A stretch of DNA of 64,000 bases from Azadirachta indica (taxonomy: Eukaryota; Streptophyta; Magnoliopsida; Sapindales; Meliaceae): assembly GCA_022749755.1 (NCBI GenBank), contig CM040441.1:2174741-2238740 (forward strand), written 5' to 3'. Of the stretch, positions 47,451-60,470 are shown piece by piece. Below the pieces are notes generated by a model. The model saw only the letters and a list, made by a program, of their open reading frames with translations, had not been told where the DNA came from and did not search any database. Position numbers and translations under genes: made by a program. Position 1 is the stretch's first letter. Every line of letters begins with the position of its first letter.

Positions 47451-50199
47451 TCTTCTTCTTCTAGCATGGTGCTTTTAAAGGTAAGGCTCATTTTGTCCCC
47501 TCATAGTTGTTATTTTTTCACTTCCTTCCTCTTTAATAAATTGCCTTGCTAGACAATGTTTGCTTTCATATATCTATATATATATATAAAATATATTAAA
47601 TGTATTAAATGCATAAAGGAGTTTAAGCCATATGTTTAATGAAAATGATCTTAAATTCATTTCATTCATAACGCTTTTAATTTTTTTAGCATGGTTTAGT
47701 TGTTATTTGGAAAAATTTTGAGGATTATTATTATGCTTCAATTAAAGTTTGGGTATCTAGGAGCATAGATTTTTAAACTATTTTTATAGGTTAAATTATT
47801 CTAAATACTTTATTTTATTTTCAAGATTTTACTTCATTTCTTTGTATCCTACCTTTAAAAAAATTTCTACTCAATAGATATATTTTTGTTAATACCATCG
47901 CTTGTAAGGAAAAGTCCAAATTTCCACTCTTATATTAGACACTATCCACTTATCTCCTTACCTTTTTAAAAATACATGGCTACCCCTATAGTTACTTTTT
48001 AGTAAATTTTAGCATAATTTCAAATTTTAATCTTAATATAGATCCAAATTAGGATTTGGATTGACCCGACATCGCTTGAATCAATATCCTTAAATTATCA
48101 AAAAATCTTATTATTATTATTTTTTAAATTTTTAGCATTTATAATTTTAAAAAAGCAATAAAAAAATATTAATAATTAACTCATTTTTTCATTATTTAAA
48201 AAAATAAAATTTCTACTAAATTTAATATGAATAGTTTAATTGTAAAAAACTATTAATTTTAAATGTATAATTTTTTGTTACTTTAAAATTTAATTTGAAA
48301 ATTTAAATAATGCAAAATAATCTCCTAATTCTAAGAATCATTCATGACATTTTTTTTTTAATATGGTCAAAATTAATTTATAAGTTAAAAATTTTTAAAT
48401 TTATTGCTTAACTAATAGATACATTTAATATTTGATTATAATAACAATTTAAATTTAAAAGTAAATAATTAGTATTTAAATATATTAACAATTTTTTTTA
48501 AAATAATGATAAAACTTTTTGTTAATTATTAATATTTGTTTTTACTTTCAAAATAGATTTAGAAAATTTAAAATGAAATTTTCATGTTAATAAATATTTT
48601 TATACGAATAAATCAAATTTGTATTATTTTGAATTTTAAAGTATAAATATCGACTGAATATATTTATTGGATATGTAATAAAATTTATAAAAATAAAATA
48701 TAATGACAAAAAATTTGATTTATTGGCTCAAAGTTTATTTCAAGATTTGATATATTTTGGAGGTATAAGACTCTCCCCCCACGATCCATAAACCTTTTAG
48801 ATCTTATTAATCAAAGAGATATAACTTTGAACTATAGTTAGCTCAGCACCAATCAAGAATCCCCAAGGATTTCCAAGAATTTTTGTTATACACATGTTCC
48901 AACCCTCAAATCTCTTTTATAAGTTCATCGATATTAAATCAATCGAACGCACTTCTAACATTTGTTCTATTTTGAAAGACCTTTGCATTATATTACTAGA
49001 TCTCGATTTTTCATAAATAAATATAATTAATGTATGATGTATTCCCTTCGTAAAGGATTTCTGCGTGATGCCCTTGAACAATTGCTCTATAAGTAGCCAA
49101 ATAGAGCTTAGCTGATCTTATTACTATAGAGTCAACTTGAACAATTCAAACTTAACCCAATTTTAGGTGAGGTTTGTTTTTCGCTATACATGCATTTTCA
49201 CAAATAAGTTGCCTAAGATTAATTATTGGCGACATTTTCTCACAATAGTTATAATAGAGAAAATACTAATTCAAATTAAATGGAAACTCTTAATGCTATT
49301 ATTATATTTACTTTTTTTTGATAATTTATGAAAATTGATTTGTATTAGGTCAAATTTGATCAACCCAAATTAAGCCCAATTTCTTTCTTTTATCTATTTT
49401 AGGGTTTCAATTATCAAAACGTGCTAACATTTACAAAAAAAGTAATAGGAGGAGTCTAAATAATAGGGAGAAACTAAACTTTTTCTGAGCTTTACTTGTA
49501 AACTATGTATATAAAAAACTTTTCTGAAAAGTTATACTAAATGACCCTAAATTAAGTTGTCGAGAAATTTATTTTAGAAAATGAGCAATGTAAAAGTTGA
49601 CTACAAAAGGATTCTCGAAGTTCAAGAGGTAACACATGACACATCTTTTTGTTATTTGAATCTTGTTATTTAAAAGTCTACTAAGAGTTCAGTCCATACA
49701 AAAATGGTTTTATTAGAGATCTAAATTATCACCAAATTTATAGGACATAGAGAAAAAAACTATCAAGAGATTACATAGAGAATTGAACCTTTTGTAAGTG
49801 GAGAAGGAGACGAGCTCTGTTAATAAATTTATAAAATAATCTAATATTGTTATGTTAAAAAAAAGAAGTCAGTCAATTTTTTACTAAACACAAATTTAGT
49901 TAAAAAAATTATAAAATAAGTTACACCCTTTTTACAATAAATAAGTTACAACTTTTTCGCAATAATCGCAAATAAGGTCTAAGAGTAATTGCTTAGCGCA
50001 TGGCAATTAATAATGAGAATTAGTAACAAAAAGGTGTTTGTTTGAATAGGTTTTAAACATTGCATGCGAGCTGTTAATTTTCCTTTTTTTATATATGATT
50101 ATGTATATTCAAAAGGTACATACACCCTTTTTCCATAATTTATGATATTTTCTCAAACTTGAAGGTATTCCATTGCAATTCTCCCCATACCGTATTAAA
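47451..50199. other. AT-rich intergenic DNA, no gene
   Basis: No coding pattern on either strand. A short TA run is at 47574-47588. A less AT-rich passage at 48770-49250 has no recognised content. Confidence 0.45.
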
Positions 50200-50629
50200 G
50201 GTCCGTTTGGTGTAGTTTTTCAAATAAAACTTTTTAAAATAGCGCTTTTACCTGTAAAACTTTTATGAGTAGAGTTTTTCACAAACATTTATAAATCGTT
50301 TGGTTATTACAAATGACTTTTGAGAAAATTTTGAGTAATTATTTTAATAGACAGATTTTTAATGTTTTATTTTAAAGAGATTACATAGAATTTTTAAAAT
50401 AAAGTAAGAGTATTTTAGACAATTTTACCTTTTAAAAAAGTTGGGGAAGTTTTACTATCAAAAGCCCAAATTTTGGGCTTATTCCAATAAAAGGAAAATA
50501 GTTTTTTTAATTTTCAAAAACTCTTTTTCATTGTCAACCAAACGACATTAAAAAATTTGAAAAAGATTTTTATCATTAAAAAAGTCCTTTTTGATTAATG
50601 AAAAAGGCAAATCAAATGGGCACTAAAAC
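50200..50629. mobile_element. MITE-like element
   Basis: It starts GGTCCGTTTGGT and ends (reverse complement) GTGCCCATTTGAT, the usual wording of plant hAT or Harbinger MITE ends. A second inverted pair (AATCGTTTGGTTATT at 50294 and AACCAAACGACATT at 50537) lies inside. TAAA flanks both sides. It has no coding capacity. Confidence 0.55.
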
Positions 50630-51500
50630 TGTTTGCTGTTTTCTTCAGTTTAGTCCCTTTAAAACCAAGATGTCTCGCATTCTGCTAAAAATGCAAAATA
50701 CAAGATTTTATTCCAAATGCCTTTAATCCAAAGCAGAAATCTCGATGCGAGCGTTAAACACAGGTGAGATTATAACTCAAATATCATATTATCCTTGAAA
50801 TAACAACAAATTTTATTCCATTTTGCTTAAAGCACAGCTAAAATTGGAGCTATTAAGAATCATAACTCACCTATTAACCCAATTCCATTATTTTTATTTT
50901 ATAATTTTATAGCAACTTAAAGTAAGTGTTTAATCAGTTACCTCAAATTAGGATTGCACAAACAAGATGCATGAACAGCTTTGTTGGCAAGAAAAGAAGG
51001 CCTTGAAAGCTTGGTCTCCCTTTCAATTCTGTTGCCTAACTGAACTTTCATTTTTGCAGACAGCCTATGAGAATCGGCTTCAATTAGAAATATTTTCTTG
51101 GCTAGAATTATATTTATTTTACAAGAATACCGCTAGCTATCTAACTTCTTCTAATCTGCCATATGCTCTCTCTAGACTTTGATGTTTCCTGCAAGATTGT
51201 GATTCTTTGTCAGCGTAAATTGCTCAAGTCAAATATTTCAGCTGTATATGTTGATTTAATAAAGTCTATGGCAAGAAAATAAAAGCTTTAAATGAATTAA
51301 AAGTCAAAAGATAGCGATAACGGATTTATAGTCTCATAGTAGAACTTAAGTCTTTGGAGGGCTTAGAGTCGAACCAAAGGTATATATTGGGAGATTTTCC
51401 CTCTTTATAAGAGCAATATCCCTTAAATTTTAAAGTAGATCTCTCACAAAAATTTAAGGGCAGCTTTGTCTTCTCATTTTTATATGTAATGCAATTTGAG
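50630..51500. other. Intergenic DNA with one unsupported open frame
   Basis: A 71-residue ATG frame (50967-51182, plus strand) is rich in Leu, Tyr and Trp but resembles nothing I know. No splice or promoter evidence supports it. Confidence 0.3.
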
Positions 51501-51509
51501 AGTATTTTT

Positions 51510-51720
51510 TAGGGTAGGCAGTGCTTTCTAAAAACCCAGCCTAATCTAAAAAATTTTATTTAAATTTGGCCCGAGCGTAGGCCTAAGTCGAGGTTATATA
51601 CCATCTCGGTCAGGCCGAGTTTCAAAATTGGGCTCTAAGGCACGGATTTAAGTTATGAAAATTTTCATATTTGGGTCAAGCTTGAAAAAATCCGACTTTA
51701 TTGATCAATTGTGGCTCCTT
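51510..51720. repeat. Left flank of copia 5: piece of a GGC-rich short element
   Basis: TAGGGTAGGCAG and GGCCCGAGCGTAGGCC, with TCGGTCAGGCCGAG, recall plant short elements with 'GGGCCGGGC' cores. Similar wording (TTCGGGCTCAACTTG, AACTCGGCCCTATAACCC) lies at 61030-61260 on the other side of copia 5, as if one element had been split by its insertion. Confidence 0.4.
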
Positions 51721-51799
51721 AAAGAGATGGCTATAATTGAACAACAATAACAAAGAAAATGCAATAAAAAAGTAAGTGAAAAATAGTAAGTATTAAACA

Positions 51800-52364
51800 A
51801 TTTTAGAAAGCCTATCATTTTGGACATTTTAGAGAGGACTTCTCCCTATATAACAGAGAGATTTTCTCTCATTTTATGCATCCTATTTGTGAATTCCAAT
51901 TCCAGAGAACCTTCAAGAAGCTCTAAGGTATTTCATGAATATTTTGTTGAAAATTTCCTTTATTTTTGTAAGTAGAATTATTACAGTGAAAATATTTATA
52001 TGAGAATATTTCTTTGGGCAGTCTGGTGAAAGGGCGTACATGAGATTATGGATTTTAAGAGAAAATTTTGTGATTGTACAAATTTATTATATAGTAGATT
52101 TGTCTATTTAAGAGTCCATGGTTTTTCTCCGATCTGAAGCTTTTTTCGTAAAATTCTTATGTTGTGGTGATTGTGATATTTCGCATTTAATTTTTTTTGC
52201 TAGAATAAATCCCTAAGGTAATAAATTTGTGTAAGTCTAGATTCTAACAAATTGGCGTGTATTTTACTATTCATCTATACGATACTGTTTATATATATGG
52301 AATACTGTTTATGTAAATAATGATTTATTAAAAAGTAACAAATTTATCCAAAATTTTCCTAATA
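51800..52364 (+). repeat. 5' LTR of copia 5 (start approximate)
   Basis: It has a TATA-like CCCTATATAACAG near 51852. The last part, 52140-52364, matches 60780-60969. Confidence 0.6.
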
Positions 52365-52365
52365 A

Positions 52366-52377
52366 GTGATAACAGAG
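52366..52377 (+). other. Primer binding site of copia 5
   Basis: TGATAACAGAGC, close to the tRNA-Met primer site, directly after the LTR end. Confidence 0.7.
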
Positions 52378-52394
52378 CTTTAGTATGTGAACAA

Positions 52395-52780
52395 AAATAT
52401 TAGGTCTGAAAATTGAAATTGAGAAATTTAATGGGAGAATTAATTTTGGCTTGTGGTGAATAAAGTCAAAGATATGTTAATACAATTTAGGTTATACAAG
52501 GCATTGAAAAAAAGACCACCTGCGGAATCTAGTAAAGAAGGTTCAAAATGTGGTATGAGAAATAAAGAATGAGAAGATCTCAATTTGAAAGCTGCAAGTG
52601 CAATCCATTGTCACTGGCCAAGAATGTTCTTGCTAATGTGCAAGGAATTTCAACGATCAATAAACTCTGGAAGAAGGTTGAACAAATATATCAAGTAAAA
52701 GGCATCTTTAATCCAGTTTACCTTAAGAAGTAGTTTCATACTTTACGTATGAATGAAGGCACAATATTTCTGACCATTTA
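52395..52780 (+). pseudogene. Copia 5 gag, first part
   Basis: It reads in shifting frames KIEIEKFNGRINFGLWW, KKRPPAESSKEGS, EWEDLNLKAASAIHC and ending SDHL, matching copia gag of the KFDGxxxFxLWxxxMxxxL type. It is cut at 52780 by the gypsy element and continues without loss at 60022. Confidence 0.75.
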
Positions 52781-53626
52781 TGATGCAAATGAGGATGCAC
52801 ATAAGAGCAATGATCTAATTCAGCTACCTAGTGGTCCCGTTACAAGAGCATGAATAAAGAAATTCAAGGATGCATTAAACAGGATGATTTAAAGTTTGTG
52901 GGATGATCTTGCAACAATTCAGGAGGTTAAGAAAGAGTCAAATATCAAGCTTAGACTTAAAGACAATAATCAGAGTTTGGTAACATTGACACAAGTACAA
53001 GAAGGCAAAACCTAAAGATTAAAGTTTCTACAAAATTCGACTTCTCAAATCTGCACAAAGCCATATTCGAATGATGTCTTAAGGCTAAGCAAGCATGTTC
53101 AAGTCTTTTAATTGTAATTCAAATCAGATCTTCATCATGATGCAAGTTTCGGATTCCATGTGCCATTTAAGCTAAGTTCTGCTTAAGCCCATTATTTATC
53201 TTAATCTTATTTATAAACATATATTACTTAATTTGTTATGTGTTTGGGCTGTTAATATTAATTATTAAGCCCAAATTCAGTTTATTTTAATTTAAGTTAG
53301 AATAAGTTTAGTTTTGTGGCCAAACACTCCATTTTGAGTTACTTATCTTTTGTATCTGTATATATTCAGCCTCATGCTCCTATGGAAACATAATTACTCT
53401 TTGAATGAAATAAAAATTGAGAGTGTTTCTCTTGTTTTGATTCTTACTTGAATCAAAGTTCTTACAATTAAAGCTAATTATTTTAAGGGTATTTTATTTC
53501 AATGTTATATTTCACAAGTTGAAATCGGGTCCCGAACTTGGGTAAATCTGATTTACCTTTCCAAGAAGTTGCTTCCATGCGTAAAGATATTGAGTCTCAA
53601 ATTTAATATACTCGAGGTTCGTATCA
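52781..53626 (+). repeat. 5' LTR of the gypsy element
   Basis: 846 bp, TGATGCAAATGAGG to TCGTATCA, aligned throughout with 59170-60016. A primer-site-like TAGTATCAAAG follows at 53630. Confidence 0.93.
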
Positions 53627-54660
53627 GTTTAGTATCAAAGTTACGACTCTAAATCAGGTTATGTCATTTCTCAAATTTGTCTGTTTTCTTTCTTTCATTT
53701 TTGCATCCATTTGTTTCAATTCCATTTGTTTCCATTTTGTGTCTATTAAATCAAAAAAAAAAAGAGTGTTTCCTTTCATTTCACAGCAAGTCAAGTTTAG
53801 GTTGTATCAATCTCTAATTCGGTTGATTTAGTCTTTATCTACTCATTTCTTTTGTGTTTCTTTCTATTTATTTTTTGTTTGGTCAATCCTAGGTGTTTGG
53901 AGGTGAAAAAAAATTAAAAAAAAAAAAGAGAGAGAAAGCAAAGCATTCAGCCAAGAGAAGAAAAAGAAGGAAGAAAAGGAAACTTGGCAATTAAGGCTGT
54001 GTGGGGTATACATATAATATAATCTAATTATAGTTTGGAAAGGACAAATAAAAAAAGGCAAAGGGTTGAACGAAATCAAGGAGAATAAAAAGAAAAAAAA
54101 TTAGATTGTTTCAAGGAGTTTGACCAAATCAGGCCTACTTTCCAAAACAAGCTAAGATTTATTTCCTAATCTTTCCATAATTTTTTATTGACCTTCCTAT
54201 TCCTGTACTGATTTTTTTTTTATGTTCTTAATATTTCCTTTATCATTTCTAAAATCCATTTCCTAGTCCTTGTGTTTTTCTAATTTGTTGCGTACCTAAA
54301 TTGGTTTGGGGTCATTATTTTTTACTTCTAAATTTCCAATTTTCAAGTTAGAGTTTCTCCTAATTTCATTTTTTTTTTGTTATAAGTATTTAGGTCCTCT
54401 TTAATTTTAATTTGCCTTGGTTTTATTTTACTTCTCATTGTATTTAGTAAGTTTATATAAATTTTGATTTTTGCAACTAATCTTAATAAGAGAATTATAG
54501 TGGAAAAAGGTTTAGTGTGAGCTCATTATAAGAAAAGCCATAAATTAAGCATGAAACAGGAGCAAACTTGAGTGATAACATTACTTGAGTGAAACATATG
54601 AGAGAGTGAAGTGAGGAAATTATTCTTTTGCTTTACTAACCTTATCTTACAGCTTAATAC
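53627..54660 (+). other. Gypsy 5' untranslated region
   Basis: T-rich and A-rich leader with no open frame on the plus strand that resembles a protein. Confidence 0.6.
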
Positions 54661-55585
54661 ATGATGAGTGGACAAGCAAGAAATCTACAAGGTAAGATAG
54701 ATCGATTCTAAGCTTTAACCGAGTTATTGCAAGCCATGGATAGCAAATATGGAGAGTTGGTTGATAGAATGGAGGGGCTGAAGGTTTCAGCCACAAGGGG
54801 GCAGCCACCTAGTGCTCCTAATCCAACCATGCAAGCTAGGCGAGTTCTAAGAAGAGCTCAATTAGATGATGGCTTTAATGATAGTGAATCATTTGATGAC
54901 AAAGAAGAGGAAGAAGAGGTGAGACCGAGGGCAAGAAACAACAATAATAACAATGTGGTCAAACTAAAAACTCCATCATTTTATAGAAGAATGGATCCCG
55001 AGGCATACTTGGATTGGGAAACAAAGATTGAATTAGTGTTTGATTGCAATAACTACATTGAATCCAAGAAGTTGAAGCTTGTTGTAACTGTTTTCGAAGT
55101 TTATGCTATTACTTGGTGGGATGATACTAAGCAAAAACGAAGGAGAAACAGTGAAAGGCCTATTGAAGAGTGAAGAGATATGAAATCCATCATGCACAAG
55201 AAAGTTGTACCAAGCTACTACTATAGAGAATTATACAATCAACTTCACTCAAGGGTCTAAGAGTGTTGAGGAATACTACAAGGAGATGGAGGTAGCTATG
55301 ATAAGAGCAAATGTAGAGGAAGATAATAAAGCTACAATGGTAAGATTCCTCAATGGTTTGAACAAGGAGATTTCTAATGTGGTTGAATTGCAGCCATATA
55401 TAGAGCTGGAAAATTTGCTTCACCTTGCTTTGAAGGTTGAGAAGCAACTAAAAAAGAGAGGTGGTACAAGTCTTCATCATCCAAGCCTAAAATCGAATCC
55501 AAAAAGTCTCCAAAAATATCCAATCCAAGCAAAGACAAGGGTAAGCTTGATTCTACTACTAACACAAGAAATATTAAATATTTTA
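54661..55585 (+). pseudogene. Gypsy gag
   Basis: From ATG 54661 it reads MMSGQARNLQG, then DPEAYLDWETKIELVFDCNNY at about 54990-55060 and SVEEYYKEMEVAMIRANVEED at about 55265-55325, both typical of plant gypsy gag. A stop near 54710 and frameshifts near 55170 and 55500 break it. It is followed by a knuckle (CQGIGHYKRDC) at about 55588-55620. Confidence 0.85.
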
Positions 55586-56380
55586 TGTGTCAAGGTATAG
55601 GACATTACAAGCGGGATTGCCCAAATCAAAGAACCATATTCATGCTTGATAGAGAGTATTATTTGGCTAGTGAAGAGAATGAACAAGAGACGATGCCACC
55701 TCTTGAAGATGCAGGTGCTGAAGAAGGGGATAAACAATTTACTATGGTTGAAAGTGGTAAGGCTCTTGTAGCAAGAAGAGTTTTGAATATGCATGTCCAA
55801 TAAGAAGAATGTGATCAAAAAGAGAATCTTTTCCATACTGAGTGTCTTGTAAAAGATAAGGTTTATGATGTAATAATTGATGATGGCAGTGTAACTAATG
55901 TTTCTAGTACTACCCTTGTAGAAAAGTTGAGATTACTTACTTTAAAACATCCACATCCTTAAGTTGAAGTGACTCAATGATTGTGAGGAAGTTAGGGTGA
56001 CAAAGCAAGTTCTTATTGCCTTCAAAATAGGCAAGTATAGAGATGAGTTGTTGTTTGATATAGTGCCATGCATGCTAGTTATCTCTTATTGGGACACCCT
56101 TGGCAATGTGAAAGAAGGGTGTTGCATAATGGTTTCACAAATCATTACACTTTTAAGAAGGATGGAAAGAAAATTACTCTTATACCACTTTCACCTAAAG
56201 AAGTTTATGAGGGTGAGCTTAGAAGAATTCAAAGTCAGAGAGAAAACAAGAGTAGGGAAAAAAAAGTGAGTGAAGGTATAAAGAAAGAAAGTAAATTTTC
56301 AAAAGAAAATAGTGGCAAAAATAATGAGAAAAAAAAAAGTAAGTTCAAATGGAGAGGGGCAGAATTCGAATGAGGCAAAA
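55586..56380 (+). pseudogene. Gypsy protease region
   Basis: After the knuckle the frame continues to 55803. A second frame gives VYDVIIDDGSVTNVSS near 55860-55910, where the family has IIDGGSCTNVAS; the motif is D-D-G-S rather than D-G-G-S. MHASYLLLGHPWQ and the Lys/Glu-rich tail EVYEGELRR follow (56068-56240) in the next frame. Confidence 0.8.
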
Positions 56381-56599
56381 AGAGTGGAGGGAAAAGAAAC
56401 AATAGAGTGTAAAATGAAACAATTGAGCTTTTATGCAAAAAGAAGTGATATTAAGGAAGCTTAGTTTTCAAACAAAATATACTTGTACTTATGTACAAGG
56501 AACTTTACTTAAACACTAATGACCTTAATGCTTCTTTGCCTATTGCATTTGTTTCTCTTTTACAGGCTTATAAAATGTTTTTTCCGAGGAGATACCTAA

Positions 56600-57795
56600 T
56601 GAATTTCCACCCATTAGGGGTATCGAGCATCAAATCAATTTCATTCCTAGATTTTTAATTCCAAATAAACGAGCCCATAGAAGTAATCTCGAAGAGACAA
56701 AGGAGCTCCAAAGGCAAGTTGAGGAGTTGTTAACCAAGGGATATGTTAGAGAAAGTAAGAGTTCATGTGTTGTTCCTGTTTTGCTGGTACCTAAGAAAAT
56801 GGTTCTTGGCATATATGTGTTAACTGTCGTGCAATTAATAACATTACGGTAAAGTATCACTATCTTATTCTTAGACTAGATGATATACTTAATGAATTGC
56901 ATGGTTCTACTATTTTTAGCAAAATTAATTTGAAAAGTAGATATCATCAAATTCGCATGAAAGAGGGTGATGAGTGGAAAACTACATTCAAAACAAATAT
57001 GGCATGTATGAATGGTTAGTTATGCCTTTTGGTTTAATTAATATACCTAGTACTTTCATAAGGCTTATGAACCATGTTTTGAAAGATTTAATTGGAAAAT
57101 TTGTTGTTGTATACTTTGATGATATCCTTGTGTATTCCAAAAATTTGAATGAACATGTAAAATATTTAAGGGCTGTACTTGATATTTTAAGAAAAGAAAA
57201 GTTATATGCTAACCTTAAAAAGTGTTCTTTTTGTTTAGATCGAATTGTGTTTTTAGGTTTCATGGTAAGTGTTCAAGGTGTTGAAGTTGATGAAGAGAAG
57301 GTAAGTGTTATCCAAAATTAGCCTACTCTTAAATCACTAAGTCAGGTAAGAATCTTTCATGGATTGGCTAGTTTGTATAAACGGTTTGTAAAAGATTTTA
57401 GTACCATTGCGACACCCCTTATAGAGTTAATTAAAAAGAATTGTACTTTTAAGTGGGATAAAGAACAAAAGTATGCATTTACTTTATTGAAAGATAAGTT
57501 TTGTAAGGCACCCATTCTTACTTTGCCTACCTTTGTTGGTACTTTTGAACTTGAATGTGATGCATCAGAATTGAGCATTGAGGCTATTCTTATGCAAAGA
57601 AAGAGGCCAATCGCCTACTTTAGTGAAAAGCTCTATAGTACCTCATTGAATTATCCTACTTATAACAAAGAGCTCTATGCTTTGGTTAGAGCTTTGGAAA
57701 ATTTGCAGCATTACCTATGGCGCAAGGAATTTGTTATTCATACTGATCATCAATCTTTGAAGTTCATAAAAAGGCAAGGTAAGTTGAATAAATGA
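56600..57795 (+). pseudogene. Gypsy reverse transcriptase and RNase H
   Basis: RT reads RGIEHQINFIP, NLEETKELQRQVEELLTKGYVRES and VPVLLVPKK, then after frameshifts [19 protein letters not shown], and the active-site motif [13 protein letters not shown] is intact near 57108-57145. RNase H (57364-57795) reads [48 protein letters not shown] and HTDHQSLKF, with catalytic Asp visible in CDAS and HTDH. A stop at 57319 and frameshifts near 56800-56970 make it non-functional. Confidence 0.9.
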
Positions 57796-58032
57796 CATGC
57801 CAAATGGGTTGAATTTATTGAGACTTTTCCTTATGTGATTAAATACAAGTAAGGTAAAGACAATGTTGTGGTCGATGCACTATTAAGAAGGTATACTTTA
57901 CTTATTGCTTTAGATACAAGAATGCTTGGATTGGACATATTAAAACTCTTTATAATGATAATACTGACTTTTCTAGCATTTTTAAACATGTGAGGAAGCT
58001 GCATATGGTAAGTTCTATAGAATGATGGGGTT

Positions 58033-59166
58033 TTGTTTAAGGAAAATAAATTGTGCATATCTATTTGTTCTCTGAGAGAATTGCTTGTAAAAGAGTCTTA
58101 TGGGGGTGGTTTAATGGGACATTTTGGCATTACAAAAACTTTAAACACTTTAGATGAACACTTTTATTGCCCTAAAATGAAAAAGGATGTGCAAAGAGTT
58201 TATGATAGATGTGTTGTGTGCAAACAAACTAAATCTAAAGTTTTAAATCAAGGTTTGTTTACTCCTTTACCTATTTTTAGTGAACCTTACACTAATATTT
58301 TCATGGATTGTGTTTTGGGTTTACCTAGATTGAAAAAGAGAAAGAATTTTATTTTTGTAGTAATTGATAGGTTTTCTAAGATGTCACATTTTATACCTTA
58401 TAATAAAACTGATGACGCCACTAACATTGCAAATTTGTTCTTTAGGAAAGTAGTACGTTTGCATGGCATTCCAAAAATATTGTTGGTGATAGGGATGTAA
58501 AGTTTGTAAGTCATTTTTGGAAAGTTTTATATAGTAAATTGGGTAGTAAATTGTTATTTTCTACTACGTGCCACCCACAAACGGATGGTGAAACAAAAGT
58601 TGTGAACAAAACTTTAGGAACTTTGTTGCATGCTATTGTCCAAGAGAATTTGAAGAATTGGGAAGAGTACATTCCATTTGTTGAATTCGCATATAATAGA
58701 GTTGTGCATTCTACTACTGGTTCTTCACCTTTTGAAATTGTTTATAGCTTTAACCCACTAACCCCTTTGGATTTAGTTCTTTTACCTTGCAATGAAAGAA
58801 CTATCTTAGATGAGAAAAAGAAGATAGAATTAGTGAGGAAACTACATATAGACATGCACAAGAACATTGAAAAGAAGAATCAACAAATTTCAAGCCAAGT
58901 AAACAAAGGACGAAGGCGCGTTGTATTTGAGCCTGGTGATTGGGTTTAGGTACATATGCAAAACAAAAGGTTTCCAACTCAAAGGAAGTTAAAGCTTCAT
59001 CCAAAAGGAGATGGTCCATTTCAAGTTGTTGAGAAGATCAATGATAATGCCTACAAATTGGATTTTCCTGGTGAGTATATTGTGAATGCAATTTTAATAT
59101 TGCGAATCTTTCTTCTTTTAATGCAGATGGTGAAGATTCGTGGACAAATCATCTTAAGAAACGAGG
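58033..59166 (+). pseudogene. Gypsy integrase
   Basis: An HHCC-like region (GHFGITKTL, HFYCPKMKKDV, CVVCKQTKSK) at about 58105-58240 is followed by the catalytic core with MDCVLGLPR and VVIDRFSKMSHFIPY. A frameshift lies at about 58497, just before the second Asp region, and the core resumes at 58539 with CHPQTDGETKVVNKTLG. The C-terminal GDWV then meets a TAG at 58948, where the family has Trp, and continues KLHPKGDGPFQV. The tail GPVTRARMKKFKDALN runs into the 3' LTR. No chromodomain was recognised. Confidence 0.9.
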
Positions 59167-59169
59167 GAA

Positions 59170-60016
59170 TGATACAAATAAGGATGCACACGAGAGCAAT
59201 GATCCAATTCAGCTACATAGTGGTCCCGTTACAAGAGCAAGAATGAAGAAATTCAAGGATGCATTAAACAGGATGATTCAAGGTTTGTGGGATGATCTTG
59301 CAACAATTCAGGAGACTAAGACAAAGTTAAATATCAAGCTGGGACTTCAAGACAATAATCAGAGCTTGATAACATTGACACAAGTATAAGAAAGCAAAAC
59401 CTGAAGATTAAAGCTTCTACGGAATTCAACTTCTCAAATCTGCACAAGGCCATATTCGAATGATGTCTCAAGGCTAAGCAAGTATGTTCAAGTCTTTCAA
59501 TTGCAATTCGAATCAGATCTTCATCATTATGCAAGTTTCGGATTTCATGTGCCATTTGAGCTAAGTTACTGCTCAAACCCATTATCTATCTTAGTCTTAT
59601 TTATAAACATATGTTATTTAGTTTGTTATGTGTTTAGGTTATTAATATTAATTATAAAGCCCAAATTCAATTTGTTTTAATTTAAGCTAGAATAAGTTTA
59701 GTTTTGTGGTCAAACACTCCATTTAAGGTTACTTATCTCTTGTACCCATATATATTCAGCCTCATACTCCCATGGAAACATGATTACTCTTTGAATGAAA
59801 TAAAAACTGAGAGTGTTTCTCTTATTTTGATTCTTGCTTGAATCAAGGTTCTTCCAATCAAAGATAATTACTTTGAGGGTATTTTATTCCAAAGTTCTAT
59901 TTCACAAGTTGAAATTGGGTTGCAGACTTGAGTAAATCTGATTTAACTTTCCAAGAAGTTGTTTTCATACGTAAAGATATTGGGTCTCAAGTTTAATATA
60001 CTCGGGGTTCACATCA
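59170..60016 (+). repeat. 3' LTR of the gypsy element
   Basis: 847 bp, preceded by purines AAGAAACGAGGGAA. Its first 200 bp still reads as the C-terminal polyprotein tail, which is common where the coding region overlaps the LTR. Confidence 0.93.
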
Positions 60017-60021
60017 ATTTA

Positions 60022-60470
60022 AGTGTTTTAAATGGTATCATCTCTGAATTGGAAGCTATTAAAGTAAAGTTAAATGATGAGGATATAGTGTTAACACTCA
60101 CATGGTCTCTTCCACTGTCTTACGAACAAATGAAATCCATCTCAATTCATGGAAAAGATAAGATTGTGTTCTTAAGACGTCACAAACAAGCTTTTCTCCG
60201 AAGAAAAGAGGCTAAGAGGTGTATATAGTGTTTTGCTTAAAAACTTAGCATTAGTGATAGAAAATTGGAAGAAGCAGAACTCTAAGTTAAAAAAACTGAT
60301 TTGTTAGGGGTGTGAATAATTTGGGCAACTTAAAAGAAATTACCCAAAATGTAGAGCTGATTTGGCAAACAGCTTAAAGTCAAAGACTAACGGTGAAGCT
60401 GATAGTATGTTTGTCATTAACGAGGTAAAATATAATACAGTCTAAAAGAGCATAAACATCCTTATGGCAT
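60022..60470 (+). pseudogene. Copia 5 gag, second part
   Basis: SVLNGIISELEAIKVKLNDED and SLPLSYEQMKS continue the gag cut at 52780. Then a knuckle region in broken frame (QLKRNYPKC-like near 60330-60350) and SKTNGEADSMFV follow. After about 60470 only fragments before the LTR remain. Confidence 0.75.

Larger units (their letters stand above)
52781..60016 (+). mobile_element. Ty3/gypsy LTR retrotransposon, full length but inactive
   Basis: Two LTRs (52781-53626 and 59170-60016), target duplication ATTTA at 52776-52780 and 60017-60021, order gag, protease, RT, RNase H, integrase. It is inserted inside the gag of copia 5; removing one ATTTA joins SDHL to SVLNG in frame. Stops and frameshifts break every domain. 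Confidence 0.95.

Noticed and set aside
50967..51182. 71-codon ATG frame as a host gene
   Set aside because: No homology, promoter or splice evidence; kept only as a note in the spacer entry.
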